A DNA stretch of 64,000 bases from Terebella lapidaria (lineage: Eukaryota > Annelida > Polychaeta > Terebellida > Terebellidae): positions 24,403,667 to 24,467,666 of the forward strand of contig OX424568.1 of assembly GCA_949152475.1 (NCBI GenBank), in the 5' to 3' direction. Both the position numbers and the translations under genes were made by a program. The notes beneath the pieces were generated by a model. It was not told the DNA's origin. It ran no database searches and saw only the letters and a list, made by a program, of their open reading frames with translations. Shown here piece by piece: positions 21,867 to 34,215 of this stretch. Numbering within the stretch: position 1 is the first letter of the stretch; the number at the start of each line of letters is the position of its first letter.

Positions 21867-22106
21867 CTTAGCAAACTTGTTGGATACGTCTGAAGAGTTC
21901 CAAAAAAATAGCATAGCATAGCTAGCTGTGACGACGGTTGCCTCGTCCATTTCCTCATACCAATCCCTGACGATTCTCAGCAAACATTCTGGAACATCAA
22001 AGTAGGGGTGATTCATATCCACGTACGTGGAGGCACGAACTGGCCGCTTTGAAGTGGACCGGTTGTTATCACTGAACAGATTACCCACAGATAGCCTATG
22101 TATTAA
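21867..22106 (-). CDS. Helical-repeat gene exon
   Basis: About 240 bases, with donor GCTAAG|GTAACA and a likely acceptor GTGTACAG|TTAATA. The frame is also open about 30 bases further upstream, so the 5' border may be at another AG near 22121. It reads LIHRLSVGNLFSDNNRS, then FDVPECLLRIVRDWYEEMDE and MLFFWNSSDVSNKFAK. Phase 0 at both ends. Confidence 0.7.
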
Positions 22107-22180
22107 CTGTACACGGGCCGCAACTTTCTTTGCATTGTCTTCATGAATTCATCGCCCACTGAGTTTTCTATCATCATTAA

Positions 22181-23520
22181 AGTACCAGTATAGTGCAGAT
22201 ATGATGTGAGCTTATATGAAAGACCTCGTTGATCTGAGCAAAATGGTCTTTACGGCATATAAATATCAAAATCCGTTCAAAAGTTACAGCACTTTAACGA
22301 CTGAAATTGGATGTGAGCTTATATGAAACACCTCGTTGATCCGAGCACTTTAACAACTGAAATTGGCAAAATTCATAGTTTCGATGATACATAAGCCCCG
22401 CCCACTTCCATATTTACTACCCAATCAAAAGACGTCAAAAAACGCGCCAAAACGTAAAAGTCCCACAAACAAAACCGGCGTGTTTAACAGCCCAACCTCT
22501 TGAATGAAGTGGGACGATTGTGTACTTCTGATGCACTCACGGCCAAGTAAAGCCGAATAAGTTAAAAATTTAAGCTTACAATATATTCTCCATCCCCTTA
22601 TGAGTATAGACATGTGAAATATGGTGTATTATTTTACAAAACGATTGTGTAAACAGAAGCAAGCAAAAGTTACATTATTCCCGACTTGCTCAAGCAAAAG
22701 CACATGGTATGTTTGTGGGACTTTTCCTGCGGTTGCCAAGGGGGCGTGGCCTGTTGGGATGTCGTCGGAACTATGAATCGCTTTCTCAAAACAACTTAGC
22801 TAATTAGTATGCAAATGAGATATTCATGACGTCATTGGGGGAAGCTGTTTTAATTAGGTACTTTGATACGTATTATTCATTAATTTAATGTTATGAGTAT
22901 TCATCAAAACTTATTCCATACAGTTTTCAATATGAATAATCAGTGTTTTCACTTTTTCTGTTGTTGTCAAGGTAACCAGTGACCTGGTATGGCCCATAGC
23001 AACCATGGTTGATAGGGCCAGAAACCCACTTAGGACAGGGTATGCACAAATAAAAATGATACCAACTCGAGCTCTATATTATTTTGGTTCATGAATAATT
23101 GACAGGAAGTCTGCGGATAGCTTGATTTGGCAGTTAACGGCCATGGCAACCATGGGTAAATACGGCTATAGGAAACGACTGGTAACCATAGCAACAGTAC
23201 GGTTTATGTGGGTATTGACTATGTATGGTACAAAATAGTATGCACTAGTCAGATCGTAAGAACCTTCAATAAGAATCATCATATCTTGTCTTGAAATATC
23301 CTAATCAAAATTTGTTCCCCTCATGACGTCATGAATTCTCATTAACATCTAATTTGCATATTAATGAGTTGCTAAAATTTTTTAAGTGGTTTCTGTGATG
23401 TAGTGCCGGAATGGCAGTTTCAATTGTCTGTAACTTTTGAACGGATAGTGATATTGATATACCGTAAAAACCATTTTGCTCGGATCAATGAGCTCTTTAT
23501 GACTCTTTATAACTCAACAT
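22181..23520. mobile_element. Element with about 120-bp imperfect inverted ends, in an intron
   Basis: The left end (CTCGTTGATCTGAGCAAAATGG, TCCGTTCAAAAGTTACAG) is found inverted near 23410-23510. The left end contains a partial local duplication at 22310-22360. The interior has GTAACCATAGCAAC-like and GACGTCATGAATTCTCATTA segments shared with 12400-12590. No transposase frame, so it is non-autonomous. Termini and target duplication were not resolved. Confidence 0.65.
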
Positions 23521-24235
23521 TATAATTACTATATGTCGACAATTTATTCCCAAACTATAAACTCGATGAGAAGTTAGATATTAGCCATTTTAGGTCAAAG
23601 GTCAAATTAAAGGTCAAGAGAATATTCAGCACATGTAATTTCCTACAAGTGCACAAGTGATTCCTAGTATTTATTTCCGCGTATCTAATCTCAATATTAG
23701 GTAAGATATTTGAAATAATATATCCCTTTAAAGAGCATATGAGAATTTAACATAGGATAGTCCCATTTGGGCCAGTTTGGGACAAAACGGCCCACTTCGA
23801 GCGATTCAAGAGTGACGAGAGATATACATGTCACAAAGGTACATGAGGGTAATCTTTTGAAACAAAAATCTCCACCACAAAGTAGCTGACCCCGCCATGG
23901 GGTACCCAACTCTGAACTGATTCTGATTCCACCACGGAGCATCCAAATCCGCCGTGGAGTACCCAGCTCCGAACAGACTTGACTCCGCTGCAGACCATCT
24001 GGCTCCGCTGTGGAGTACCTGACTCCGACTCCACCACGGAGTCACCGACTCTGAATTCGAGCGCCCAGTCCCAAACTGACTCTGACTCCGTTCTGACGCT
24101 GATTTTTAGCCACCCATTGCTCCTGGCTGCCTTCCTAGCTCTGGTCATTGCTGAAATTATCCGGTTTTGAGCCTGGGATACCCAGAAACACCTGGGTATC
24201 TCAATGGATCTTCAGGCGGCGGCCGTGATGTCTTA
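23521..24235. repeat. Diverged AGGTCA repeat unit and a CCACGGAG minisatellite
   Basis: 23520-23830 is a copy of the 14.3-16.2 kb repeat and its tail, with a perfect paired AGGTCA motif at 23592-23604. From about 23870 to 24090 there are imperfect short repeats around CCGTGGAGTACC and CCACGGAG. The frames on both strands of this stretch are repeat translations. Confidence 0.75.
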
Positions 24236-25517
24236 GGCCTGTATTCTGAAAGCTCACTCATACTCATCCTCCACTCACACTCAAGTGAGGTATAATCAAG
24301 TAGGGCTCAAGGAGCACTGGAGTGTGAGTTTAAGGTCAACCACGCGTTTCTGAGGTATTGCTCACACTCAGTTGGATTTAGCACTTTTGGTATACACAGA
24401 GGTCACTCAAGTGTTACTCACTGGAGGGAAGCTTTAGTGCAACAGATATGTTGAATCATTATGGGTTTGGTGGTAAAAGTGTTAAAATTGGTACAATTCA
24501 GACCGAGTAGGTGTATATTGATTTTAGCTATAATACAATGCCAGATTGACCGAGTCCAGAAATATCACGAAAAATCTAAGATGACCACCGTTGCTCGTGA
24601 CCAAATATTGAAATGGTCATTAAAATTTTCCTAATGTTTAACATATCGAGACAAAAAATTCCATTTCTAGGTTTTCTCACCTGAGGAAGCCAACTAGACA
24701 CTCAGATATTTTTTTTTCAGTGATATAGAATGTGTCAATTTCCCAAATGACCCACCAAATTGTTAATTGCAACAGAATATATTCCATGATATCTCCCGAA
24801 AATAATATTATATGCAACGGTATTAACCTACATGAATGCAAGATGGCCGACAAAACATAGTGTCTACCAATTTACCGGGTCCGAGATGATATGTGTATTG
24901 ATTTCAAAGTTTGTAATCATTTTTTCAAAAATGCTGATTCATTAGGAATTACTATCATTAAAATCGTAATCATGAACACTCTAGTATTGTAAAGTTCAAA
25001 ACTATGTGAAATATATCATTGTATATTTTCAAAAAATATGAACTTGAAAGGTACCTGTAGCATAAAACGTAGCGCTGACAATGGTTTTATGTCTGTATGA
25101 ATTGAATATCCACACTAATTATGTGGTTCTATAGCTGGAGATACTAGCATCAATAGCCCCTGAAAGGTGCATTGTCAACTTGTACCGTATCCAGAACTGC
25201 TCGTCGCTGACCTCATCGAAGTCAAAATTAAACTCTTTTCTCAAGTGACTACCATTATACATTTCAAAATACGAAAATTTGCAAGTCTCTGGTCGCCTAT
25301 CGACCATGATTGAACACAAATTACCAAAGTGCGGAAGGCTCAAGGCAGGTGTACCTTCTCCTCAAGCTTTACTCAAAATCGTCCACTTAATTGTGACGTC
25401 TTTGAATGCTTGGAGGGTGAGGTCGATCTTCCACTCACTGAGGATGAGATGAAACTCAATGAGTTTGAGGTGAGACTCAATGAGTGTCAGTGTGAGTGAG
25501 CTTTCAGAATACAGGCC
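24236..25517. mobile_element. DNA transposon with GGCCTGTATTCTGAAAG ends (Harbinger-like, tentative)
   Basis: A perfect inverted repeat of 25 bases bounds 1282 bases: GGCCTGTATTCTGAAAGCTC at 24236 onward, and its complement ending at 25517. The subterminal regions are rich in CTCACTCA and TGAGTGAG. The flanking triplets are TTA and TTT, near the TWA preference of PIF/Harbinger but not an exact duplication. A 75-codon minus-strand frame at 25119-25343 (FSYFEMYNGSHLRKEFNFDF) might be a remnant of a transposase N-terminus, but I cannot confirm it. The element sits in an intron of the helical-repeat gene. Confidence 0.82.
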
Positions 25518-26459
25518 TTTGGCTCAAGCCTCTGTCGCACCCTATGACTTTCGGTTATTGGTATTGGCCTGAGCATTCCCTTACTTCTTGATCTGATGTC
25601 GATAATCTCGTTTCTTTTCCAATACCCGTTATCAATGGCTGTAGCGATCCGCTATTTCTCCGTAACTCCTCGTCTCGTCTGCTTCTGTCATCAGGATGCC
25701 CCGATGTAACATCATGCCTTTTGTCCTGGTCACGTGCACCAATTCTGTAACAGTTGAGGGATTGAGGCTCCAGTTACTCCGCCGCGGGGTAGTTGACTCC
25801 ACACTTTTTACCTTGTATAGACTCTCGTTGTGTGTTTGTTCGTATTGCTCTAGGCGCCCGATGCAGACTACTGACAGACAATTTCCAGGTTTATTGTTCT
25901 CAGGAACGCGACTCCTTTATCCGCATGACAGTGACAAAAATACTCCAGTCACTTGATTCGACTTAGTTGGTAATTACAATTGTATTATCTGTGTTTTATA
26001 TTGCCAGGCTCAGGTCAGTTAAATGTTTGTTCATCGACAAATTCTTACACAATCTTGATAGAGGTAGTGTTCACAAAAAAATGTTGTCATTGTTACCAAT
26101 CTCTTACTATTACGAATATGGCAGTTGAATTTGAGAATTTTTTTGTACGAAATATCAGGGTGTGATGAAGATGATGATGAGTGTATGTCTCCGATGTCGA
26201 ATATTATCACTAATTTTCTCTATTATGTATCTGGTGATTTCCATATCATGAGTGATACCAATCGAAAAAATAAAAAATCGACCATAGGCCCAGCTTGATG
26301 AATAATTTACTCATCTATTTACATAAGAAAACATTTACACAAAATTTACACATTGAACACATTGGACTCGCACTGTGCCATTGAGTTGTTTCCTCCCCCC
26401 CCCCCCCCTCAGTAACTAGTTTGAGAGTATTGCTCAAATGCTGCAAGAGGGGTGCTCAC
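25518..26459. other. Intron sequence of the helical-repeat gene
   Basis: No exon could be recognised. There is a C-tract of about 14-15 bases at 26394-26409 next to the following exon. Missing repeats of the helical protein could be encoded here in exons too short to see by eye. Confidence 0.4.
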
Positions 26460-26530
26460 TTTGCCACAAAAAACTCCGTGACATTCAGGTTCGTGCAGCA
26501 CATGGATACAAACGACGATGGCGGGAAAGC
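26460..26530 (-). CDS. Helical-repeat gene short exon
   Basis: 71 bases with a good acceptor (pyrimidine-rich run ending AACGGCAG|GCTTTC) and donor GGCAAA|GTGAGC. Two bases at its 5' end complete a Gly codon with the upstream exon. It reads FPAIVVCIHVLHEPECHGVF. Phase 1 in and phase 0 out, as needed by both neighbours. Confidence 0.68.
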
Positions 26531-27149
26531 CTGCCGTTTGACACATCAGGCAATAGAAAGGACAGCGGCAATATGAGATGACCAGACGGATAGTCCGTAA
26601 AGCGACAATATTTTTTAGAATCATGCTAATATTATTTCTAGTATATAATGCGCGGAACAATTCTTTATAAACTAACAAATTTAGTGTGTTATCATCATCC
26701 TCGCTTTATTTGTGTAACTGGTAAAGCATTTATTCTGGAAATCATACATCAGTTATGCATGGTTATTGGTTGAGGAACTTGGTCAGGAAACTGTTCAACC
26801 GAGTTGAACAGTTTAGGGGACCGTTACAAAATATCGGAGTGGTCTAGTAGCTTGTTGACAAGAATTGTGCGCAATAAATTTACTGACCGAGTGTGTAATC
26901 AGTGTCAGTGCACACGAAAGAGTAGTGCATGTATATACATTGATTGATTCTATATAGATGTATGTGCATAGCAATATGAAGTTTTGGTTTGTGCTTTGTT
27001 TAGGTCATCGACACACATGAGAGGCTCAATACAACATTTAAAATCATAGAATAGGCTATAACAACTATCCGTTGTGTAGTTTGTACATATTTCGAGCAAT
27101 GAAAATTTTTGTTATAAGCCTCTGCTCAAAATTGCACCAATCGTTTGAA

Positions 27150-27610
27150 GTTGCATTATTGTAAAGTTCGGCGACCCATGATAAAGAGGTATACCCCATT
27201 ACTGGAGTGTCACCGAATGTCTTATTAACATGTCCGCAATACAGCACCATAACCATGGTGTCACTACTCGCGCCGCCCACCACGTCAAAATGCTACAGTG
27301 CTTCCCTCTTTCCAAGAGACCTCGTTCCCGAGGTCAGCTATATCCCACTGCTGAGCCACATCATGAGCGACACCTATCCACACATATGGCTGTGTGAGTC
27401 AACAGCGGGGGCCAATCCGGGAGCGACGCCGAGAAACCCAAAGGTCAGACACCAATGTAAATTTCGGCGACTCCACGATAAAGAGGTTTACCCCATTACT
27501 GGAATGTGACCGAACGTCCTATTAACCTGCTCGCACTGCAGTAGGCCTACCATAACCGTGGTGTCACTACTCGCGCAGCCCACCACGTCATAATGCCACA
27601 TTATTATTGC
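27150..27610. repeat. Two-copy direct repeat of about 130 bp in an intron
   Basis: The block around 27168-27293 (GATAAAGAGGT, CCCCATTACTGGA, GGTGTCACTACTCGCGC) recurs at 27465-27598. The 170 bases between carry no recognisable gene. The frames on both strands come from these copies. Confidence 0.85.
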
Positions 27611-28137
27611 ATGGGGGCCAAAGGGAAACTATATGATAGCAGTAAGCACCCTTCGTAGTTTCGTTTGTTTATTATTGGTGAGGCGGCCACTTAGGCAATT
27701 TGCATAATGGGACTGTTCCATTTCAAAAACCCAGGAACAGAGAATCAGTCTTGATCGCGACAAAGCCCATGATAAATCTCTTTTTAAAATCGAGTATTTT
27801 TTTAAATTACAATGACCCATTGCTCTTCATGAGCAAAACATCATTACATCCTATTTGGTCAGTGGCTTGTTTTCCCTCTGTTTTTGGTCTGGTAAAATTA
27901 AAATGCATACAACTGGAGATATTAAACCAAACGTTGGCGTCTTTTAATTTTGAAAGGACTTCACCAAAATACAACCAGTCTCCTTCAGAGTGGCCTGTTC
28001 GTGCGGTTCGTACGTACATGTTGTTGTGCCTCCACATACGGACATATGAAACATCCCTAGTATGCTCTGTGGGGTATATGGTGTTGAGATATTTTTGTAT
28101 TATATAATATTATATTAAATAAATCTCGTTCACTGAC

Positions 28138-28465
28138 CTGGTAGTTTCTCGTTGATGGATTGTATGCTCATATTCCGAGTCTGCAGCTTGGGCTGAGCGA
28201 GTAATGCATTTAGGTCCCTCAGTGCAGCCTCCTGACTGTAGATGTCGCCATATTTCACTTTCATGATCAAAAACGACACCAGGGGATCAGCTTCAGTACT
28301 GTTAATATCTGATGGAGAATCCAGTTCTCCCGTGGCTTGCACATGCAAGGTTGACTCAGCTCGGTGTTTTTCTGCTTTCACGGCAGCTTGGAAATTCTTG
28401 TACATGATTTCCGTGGATATGGGCCTAGTGTTCGAAAATTGAACTTTCAGGATCTCCAATCTGGA
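28138..28465 (-). CDS. Helical-repeat gene, large exon
   Basis: 328 bases with a strong acceptor (GTGTCTTTGCAG|TCCAGA) and donor CTACCAG|GTCAGT, phase 0 in and phase 1 out. It reads SRLEILKVQFSNTRPISTEI, a charged helix, a Ser/Asp linker (GELDSPSDINSTEADP), then SFLIMKVKYGDIYSQEAALR and DLNALLAQPKLQTRNMSIQS. I do not recognise the protein by name. The phase match through all downstream exons is the main argument that this is one gene. Armadillo-repeat proteins ending in a TIR domain are common in marine invertebrates and would be one candidate family, but no TIR domain is visible in the window. Confidence 0.78.
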
Positions 28466-29356
28466 CTGCAAAGACACAATGCGGAAACTGTTAGATGGTG
28501 AATCAGTGGTACTCGCTATCCCTTTCTCGGCTGGTAGCCGCGCATTCGTTGTTGTAGGCGTTCAGTTCTTGAAACAGAGTCAAGCAATGCATATACATGT
28601 GATAATAGCAAGTACATTAAATTAACTGTAATGTTAGTTAATCTAAGTGTAGTATGACATGAAATTAGTCGACAGTAGTTATGAGTACAAATTTAATTTG
28701 AAACTAATCTACTTTGTCGTTTTAGCACACGGCTAGCACAACAAACCACCAATATATTATTCAAGTAAGAATACTAGCTAAACAATATGTGTGGGGAAAT
28801 GCACTGATACAGGAGAAGTGATATTAGCAGTCCCAAGATCAGGATCACAAAATAACTAGTGATGTTAAGGAAGATATTACACCCTAGAGGTTTATATTTA
28901 TTGGAATCATCTGCACCAAGTAATATATATATGTATCACTTTATACCTTATAACTCAGTATATGAGTTGCACTATTTCAGGGCGGTGGCCCAGATAGCCT
29001 ATCATGTAACCGAACGAAACAAAAAGTCAGGGATTTTTTTTAATCCCTGGGATATCGAATACCTGATTCTTTCGTGAAAAATAGTATCCACAATACCCCC
29101 ATAATACTGTTTATTATTAACTGTAAAAAATTCCTGTCTGTGATTGGTTTAAGTGAGGCCACGTGACAAAAAATGATACTACAATATCCTGGTCGAGATG
29201 TTCTGGAGAAAGGGATATTTCCGAGTCCGAGGTGAACAAAGTTTTAGTTGATCCTTTTCTGACCTCGCCAGATGGGGCACATTGCTCGATCATGCGCTTG
29301 GAAGACAGATTTCACTAATTCCTTCGGCCATAAAAAACGACGATAAAAAGCCCAAA

Positions 29357-30912
29357 TTCAAGTCTCCATAGCTCCGTTCCAGAACAAGATGCACCTTTGC
29401 AGCTTATATACAAAGCTAGCCAATTCATTTCCTCATCTCACTATAGTAAGGAAAATATAGGTTGATAAATTTGATTTTTTTGCTAAAGCTCGAATTCTGA
29501 GGGTACCCCCTTTAAACGACTGATTTTCATGCCTGACAACCCATGTATATCGTTCGCCGTCCGAGCTGTTCTGTGCGTGCTGTGGTCTTGAAACTGTTCA
29601 TGTGCAATGCCAACCAGCTCGGGTCAACAACCCGCCATAGCATAATATCCCCCCACCATTCTGCGGGGGATCAAGGGCATCCCCCGTTTTCAAAATAGGA
29701 AATTCTCTGACTGTAACGGATATGATGCTATATGATTGGTGTAGTCAGCCCTAAATAGTAGGAGATCCTGATGTCACTACCATCTGATAATAAATGATTT
29801 ATGATCTAGATAATATGTGTACAAAGTTTCAAGGGTGCAAGTTATATCACTTTGGATTTATGGGCCAATAACTGACTTCATTCCATTGTAAAATTGTAAA
29901 AAAGGAGTTGGCCAATCAAGACGTTATTTCATTGTGGATGCTACAAATTTTGTTGTCAGGTGCTAACGTTATCACACACTACAGTGGTTGAGGTACTTAA
30001 GAACCAGGGTGCAGTTTTGTTGTATAGAATCACGAATTATGTGCGCCACATGGAATTATAAATATTAATTATATCAAAAATATTGGACCGAAATGACATC
30101 AAAAGGGCAGCTACACAAGTAAAAATAAGCAAATCATCGTCAATCTGGTATCCAATCTTCAAAAATATGATATATAATTCACTTTTATGGTTAATAACAT
30201 AACATCGGGAGTTGAGCTGCTAAAATGGTTTTCTCTTAGTTCGGCCGAAAACTCAAATATGCATTTTTTTTTTCTCAAAAACGGTGTTTATATCAATATT
30301 ACATATATTCTGAGAGTTTTTCTTGTTTCGCACATTGGAAACAGCATCTCTTAGGCACAGAAAATCCATATATATGCATGCCATGGGAAGCGATTTCTTG
30401 GGAGGCCCCTCTTTGAATTCATGGTTTATGTGAAAAATACATTAAAAAAACACAGAGGAAAGGCCAATTTTAATCTTTTTGTACCAAGATCATAATAAGG
30501 GAAATACAACATCAACGTTAACTTTTATTCAAGTCTCCATAGCTCCGTCCCAGAACAAGATGAACATTTGCAGCTTATATACAAAGCTAGCCAATTCATT
30601 TCCTCATCTCACTATAGTAAGGAACATATAGGTTGATGAATTTATTTTTTTGCTACAGCTCGAACTCTGATGGTACATCCTTTAAACGACTGATTTTCAT
30701 GCCTGACAACCCATGTATATCGTTCGTCGCCCGAGCCGTTCTGTGCGTGCTGTGGTCTTGAAACTGTTCACGTGCAATGCCAACCAGCTCGGGTCAACAA
30801 CCAGCCATAGCAAAATATCCTCCACCATTCTGCGGGGGATCAAGGGTATCCCCCGTTTTCAAAAGAGGGAAGTCTCTGTAACGGATATGACGGAATATGA
30901 TTCGTGTAGTCA
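29357..30912. repeat. Pair of about 385-bp direct repeats, 1.18 kb apart, in an intron
   Basis: 29357-29748 and 30538-30912 are near-identical in the same orientation, starting TTCAAGTCTCCATAGCTCCG and ending GTAGTCAG. The sequence between is unique, AT-rich and without a coding frame. The layout resembles a small non-autonomous LTR element (TRIM-like), but TG...CA ends, a primer site and a target duplication were not found. A segmental duplication is equally possible. Confidence 0.85.
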
Positions 30913-31359
30913 GGCCTGGGGAGCTGTTGCCATGTGTGCTCTAGGTCGATGTGTTTTTAGTTCAGTCTGTGTGGACTACACAGTTAATAATAAAACAAAT
31001 ATTGACATTTTAGCTTCAGGTTGATATGTGATTATTTTCACTTGTTGGAAAGTTGTACATATCAACCACATATCAACCTCAGCAATTGTCAATATTTGTA
31101 TAATATTTTTTTAGTCACTGTGATCATTAGGCCTAATATTAACCTGTTGTGAGTTCTCGATCTACATGTAAGATAGTAATCTGAGTTCATATTTAGTCAC
31201 GCCCTTGTTTTCAATATTTCCGCCGCCAAATTTTCGACGAGAGCGTCTGTTCACCCTCATTGATGCAACCCTTTTTGTCGTCTGTCAACAATCGTGAGAC
31301 ACTTGCTAACTGCTTATCCGATACACGCTTGTACAACGATATGACGTCACTACGGTGAC

Positions 31360-31461
31360 CTGAACCTGTTCGGGATAAACACATTCCTGGAATAAGCGAG
31401 TGACGGTTGACATGAGCATACTGCGCAAAATCTGCGGAAGAACTGCGCGGTAATCGGAAGT
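31360..31461 (-). CDS. Helical-repeat gene, candidate upstream exon
   Basis: 102 bases, exactly 34 codons, following a very good acceptor (run of T, then CATCATGTTGCAG|ACTTCC) and ending at a donor GTTCAG|GTCACC. It reads TSDYRAVLPQILRSMLMSTV and TRLFQECVYPEQVQ, strongly helical. Phase 0 at both ends, which fits the exon starting at 28465. The reading frame that stays open longest here is another one, so this choice rests on splice signals and composition. Confidence 0.55.
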
Positions 31462-31632
31462 CTGCAACATGATGCAAAAAAACATAGGTGAACATAATCG
31501 TTCAGAAACATAAACCTGAGATATTTTTGTTCAAAATATTTTATTTAAGTGGTCAAACAATTAAAAAAAAACAAGTGATAGACAACAGTTCAACTGTTTG
31601 ACAGCGTTGTACGCACATGGATGTTGGCCCAC

Positions 31633-31806
31633 CAAGAGGCATATATCCAAAATATCGACAGCCGTGTCCATTGCCGATTCCAATTCATCAAAATCGATCT
31701 GTAGTGCATCCACTGCGTCAATGATTTCTTTTAGGTACTGTATTTTGCCTTCATCTTCACTTCCCGCAATATCCGAGACATCAGGACAGTATGCGCTGTT
31801 GCTCTC
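31633..31806 (-). CDS. Helical-repeat gene, candidate upstream exon
   Basis: 174 bases, 58 codons, from an acceptor GTCGTGCAG|GAGAGC to a weaker donor CTCTTG|GTGGGC. It reads acidic and helical (YLKEIIDAVDALQIDFDELE, then SAMDTAVDILDICLL). If it does not splice at the donor it runs on for 24 codons to a stop at about 31561, followed by an AATAAA at 31532-31537. It could then instead be the last exon of a different transcript. The start codon of the gene was not found. Confidence 0.45.
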
Positions 31807-32279
31807 CTGCACGACGTCACAAATGTGTCTTCGCTTCTTGAATGCTCACGTTTCGGAAAGTATTTTGTGTAAGGAAAGTCTCTGGACTCACAGGATTCCA
31901 TCGTGGCAAAAGACCACATGTGCTGTCCGAATGACTTTTTATAATTGGAAATTCAATTTGTGCGAACAAATAAAAACGCGTGTACATTCTGGAAACGGTC
32001 GGCGACACAATGAGCTCCGTTTGCTGAGCTCAGTGTGTACCCGGGTGATCGAGAGCATTGCAAGACACTGCATTAATCGAGGAAACAATGCATGTATGGA
32101 TATGCGAGCAACTTGAAAATGGCTAAAACTATCGTGAGCTGTAAATGTAACAATTCCTGCTGCATCGAGTACTTCAGAAGAACCAAGCCATATTGTGAAT
32201 ACATGTGGTGTATGTTTCCTTGTTGTTCCGGTAATAGGCCTACTAATAGGCCTACTACTCACCCACTGAATGATTGCCA
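31807..32279. other. Possible 5' flank of the helical-repeat gene
   Basis: Several overlapping frames on both strands, none with a recognised motif. The minus-strand frame beginning MESCESRDFPYTKYFPKREH near 31902 could be a first exon. It is not in phase with the next exon without an implausibly short intron. Confidence 0.3.
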
Positions 32280-34215
32280 TTTATTCCGTCTGGAATAAAT
32301 GATGTTTTTTGATGATTAGAAACGCCCGATTGACTGTGTCGCAGATTTGAGACCAACCCGAAGATTTGAGACTGGTTCGATCGATGTGAAATTTATAGGG
32401 ATGAAGCGGTATGGCAGTGGCTCGGGCCTCCTCAAATTTTGTCAAAATCGGATAAAAACGGTTGCTATGGCAACGGAAAGTGAAAATCACATAATTGGCT
32501 ATAACTCCGGTTCTTCTTGATATTATTTTTTCCAACTATTTTCGTATTTTTTTGGGTAATTTAAGGCCATATTGTAAGCTAGTTTTTAATCGCTTTAACA
32601 CATTTTCGACCAGGAAATGTGCCTGGATGATAGAAACAATATTATGTTTCTATCATTTTACAGCTCAATATTGAATGACCAGGTCAAGGTCAGAGAAAAT
32701 AGCAAAATCGAAAAGTTGCAACTCTGCTTATATTATTGAAGAATTCCCCTTATTAATTTTGTATTTTTCTGTGCTCAATTCCCATCATTTGCAGTATTAC
32801 CGATGGTCCTATGATCAAAATCCCCCATTTTCGCCCAAGAAAGTGTAGAAAGTGTAAGGGTCATCTGCAGCTGAAATCACTGCTTCGTAGTATTTGAAGT
32901 AGTGATAATTCCCAAACCACTGACAATATTCAATAGAATGTGGAATTAAAGTATGCAGTATAAATTTGTGATAGCTGGCAAAGTTTGGGTTGTCAGTATC
33001 AAGAATTCAGATCGTGCTCGACAGGTCGAGAATGTGTTCAAGATAGAAAAAATGTAAGAACCCTACTGCTATTAATGATTCTCCCATGATTCTCGTATTT
33101 TTTATGGCCAATTTTTGACCATTTGATATATGACCAAAGATAGTACGACCAAAATCCCCGATTATCGCCCAGGTCGAAAAGGTACGGGTCATCAACTCTA
33201 ATTTTAGTAAATAAATCTCGAAGGGTGAGGGTCTGCAATCCCTGATTGTCTCGTTTTGGTTTTGTCTGTCTGTCTCCCTGTCTCCCTGTCTGTATGTCTG
33301 TCTGTGCACATAATTAGATGAAATATGATCATATCGACTTGAAATTTGTAGTGATGAAGCGGTAATGGGCGCCATGGCAACCGAAAAAAGTATACATCAC
33401 GTAATTGGCAATAAGTCCGGTTCTAATAAATATTAATTTTCCAACTATTTTTGTATTATTTTGTGGCCAATTCCCGATCGTATGGTGGACGTCCAATGGT
33501 CCTACGACCAGAACTCCCCATTATCACCTGAGCTTGAAAATTTGGGGGTCAATATTTTACGACTTTTGATGGTTCTGAGTTTCGTGACCACAATGTGAAG
33601 CCAGTTTTTAATCTTTTTGAACCGTTTTCGTTCGGGAGATTTGCCTTGATGATAGAAACAATACATGAACTGCGAGGTTTCACAGCTCAATACTGAATGA
33701 CAAAGGTCCAGGTCACAGAGAAGGTCAGAATCGAAAATTTGCAAAGCTCTGCTAATATTCATGATTAACTGTCTCCATCATATGCTGTATGACCGATGGA
33801 CTTACGATCCAAATTCCCCATTATCGCCCGAAAAGTTCGAAAATGTAAAGGCCACCAGCTGATATCACCAATTCGTAATATTTAAATTAGCAGTGATTCC
33901 AAAACTACTGACGATATTCAATAGAATATTGAAGTTTAAGTATGCATTATAAATTGAAGAGGTTTTTCAAAGTTTGTATGGTCAGTATAAAAAAAATGAT
34001 TTCCTGGTCGAGAATATGGTCAAAATAGAAAAAAAAATTGCAAGAACTTTTATTAATTTTATTAATGATTATTGCTCCCATGAATTTTTGTGTTTTTCTA
34101 TGGCCGATTCTCAACAATTTCATATATGACCAATGTTCCTGTGACCAAAATCCCAGATATATCCCAGCTTTAATTTTAGCAAACTAAATCTGAACGGGCG
34201 AGGGTCTGCAACCTG
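32280..34215 (-). repeat. Inverted copies of the GGGCGATAATGG dispersed repeat
   Basis: Modules of the family at 18.7-20.0 kb, here reverse-complemented (CCCCATTATCGCCC, GTTGCTATGGCAACGG, ATAACTCCGGTTCT). Two successive terminal parts are visible, each with GGGCGAGGGTCTGCAA or GGGTGAGGGTCTGCAA (near 33225 and 34200). The first is followed by a TCTGTCTGTCTCCCTG run. So two or more partial copies lie head to tail. Frames within are not genes. Confidence 0.87.

Noticed and set aside
23697..24170. Minus-strand frames rich in Ser/Glu and Trp/Arg
   Set aside because: They follow the CCACGGAG minisatellite; frames are open in three phases.
25119..25343. Possible Harbinger transposase
   Set aside because: Only 75 codons, and none of the catalytic motifs visible; kept as a remark under the element.
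31598..32116. 172-codon plus-strand frame
   Set aside because: Antisense to the candidate helical-repeat exon; Ser-rich composition typical of a shadow frame, no domain.
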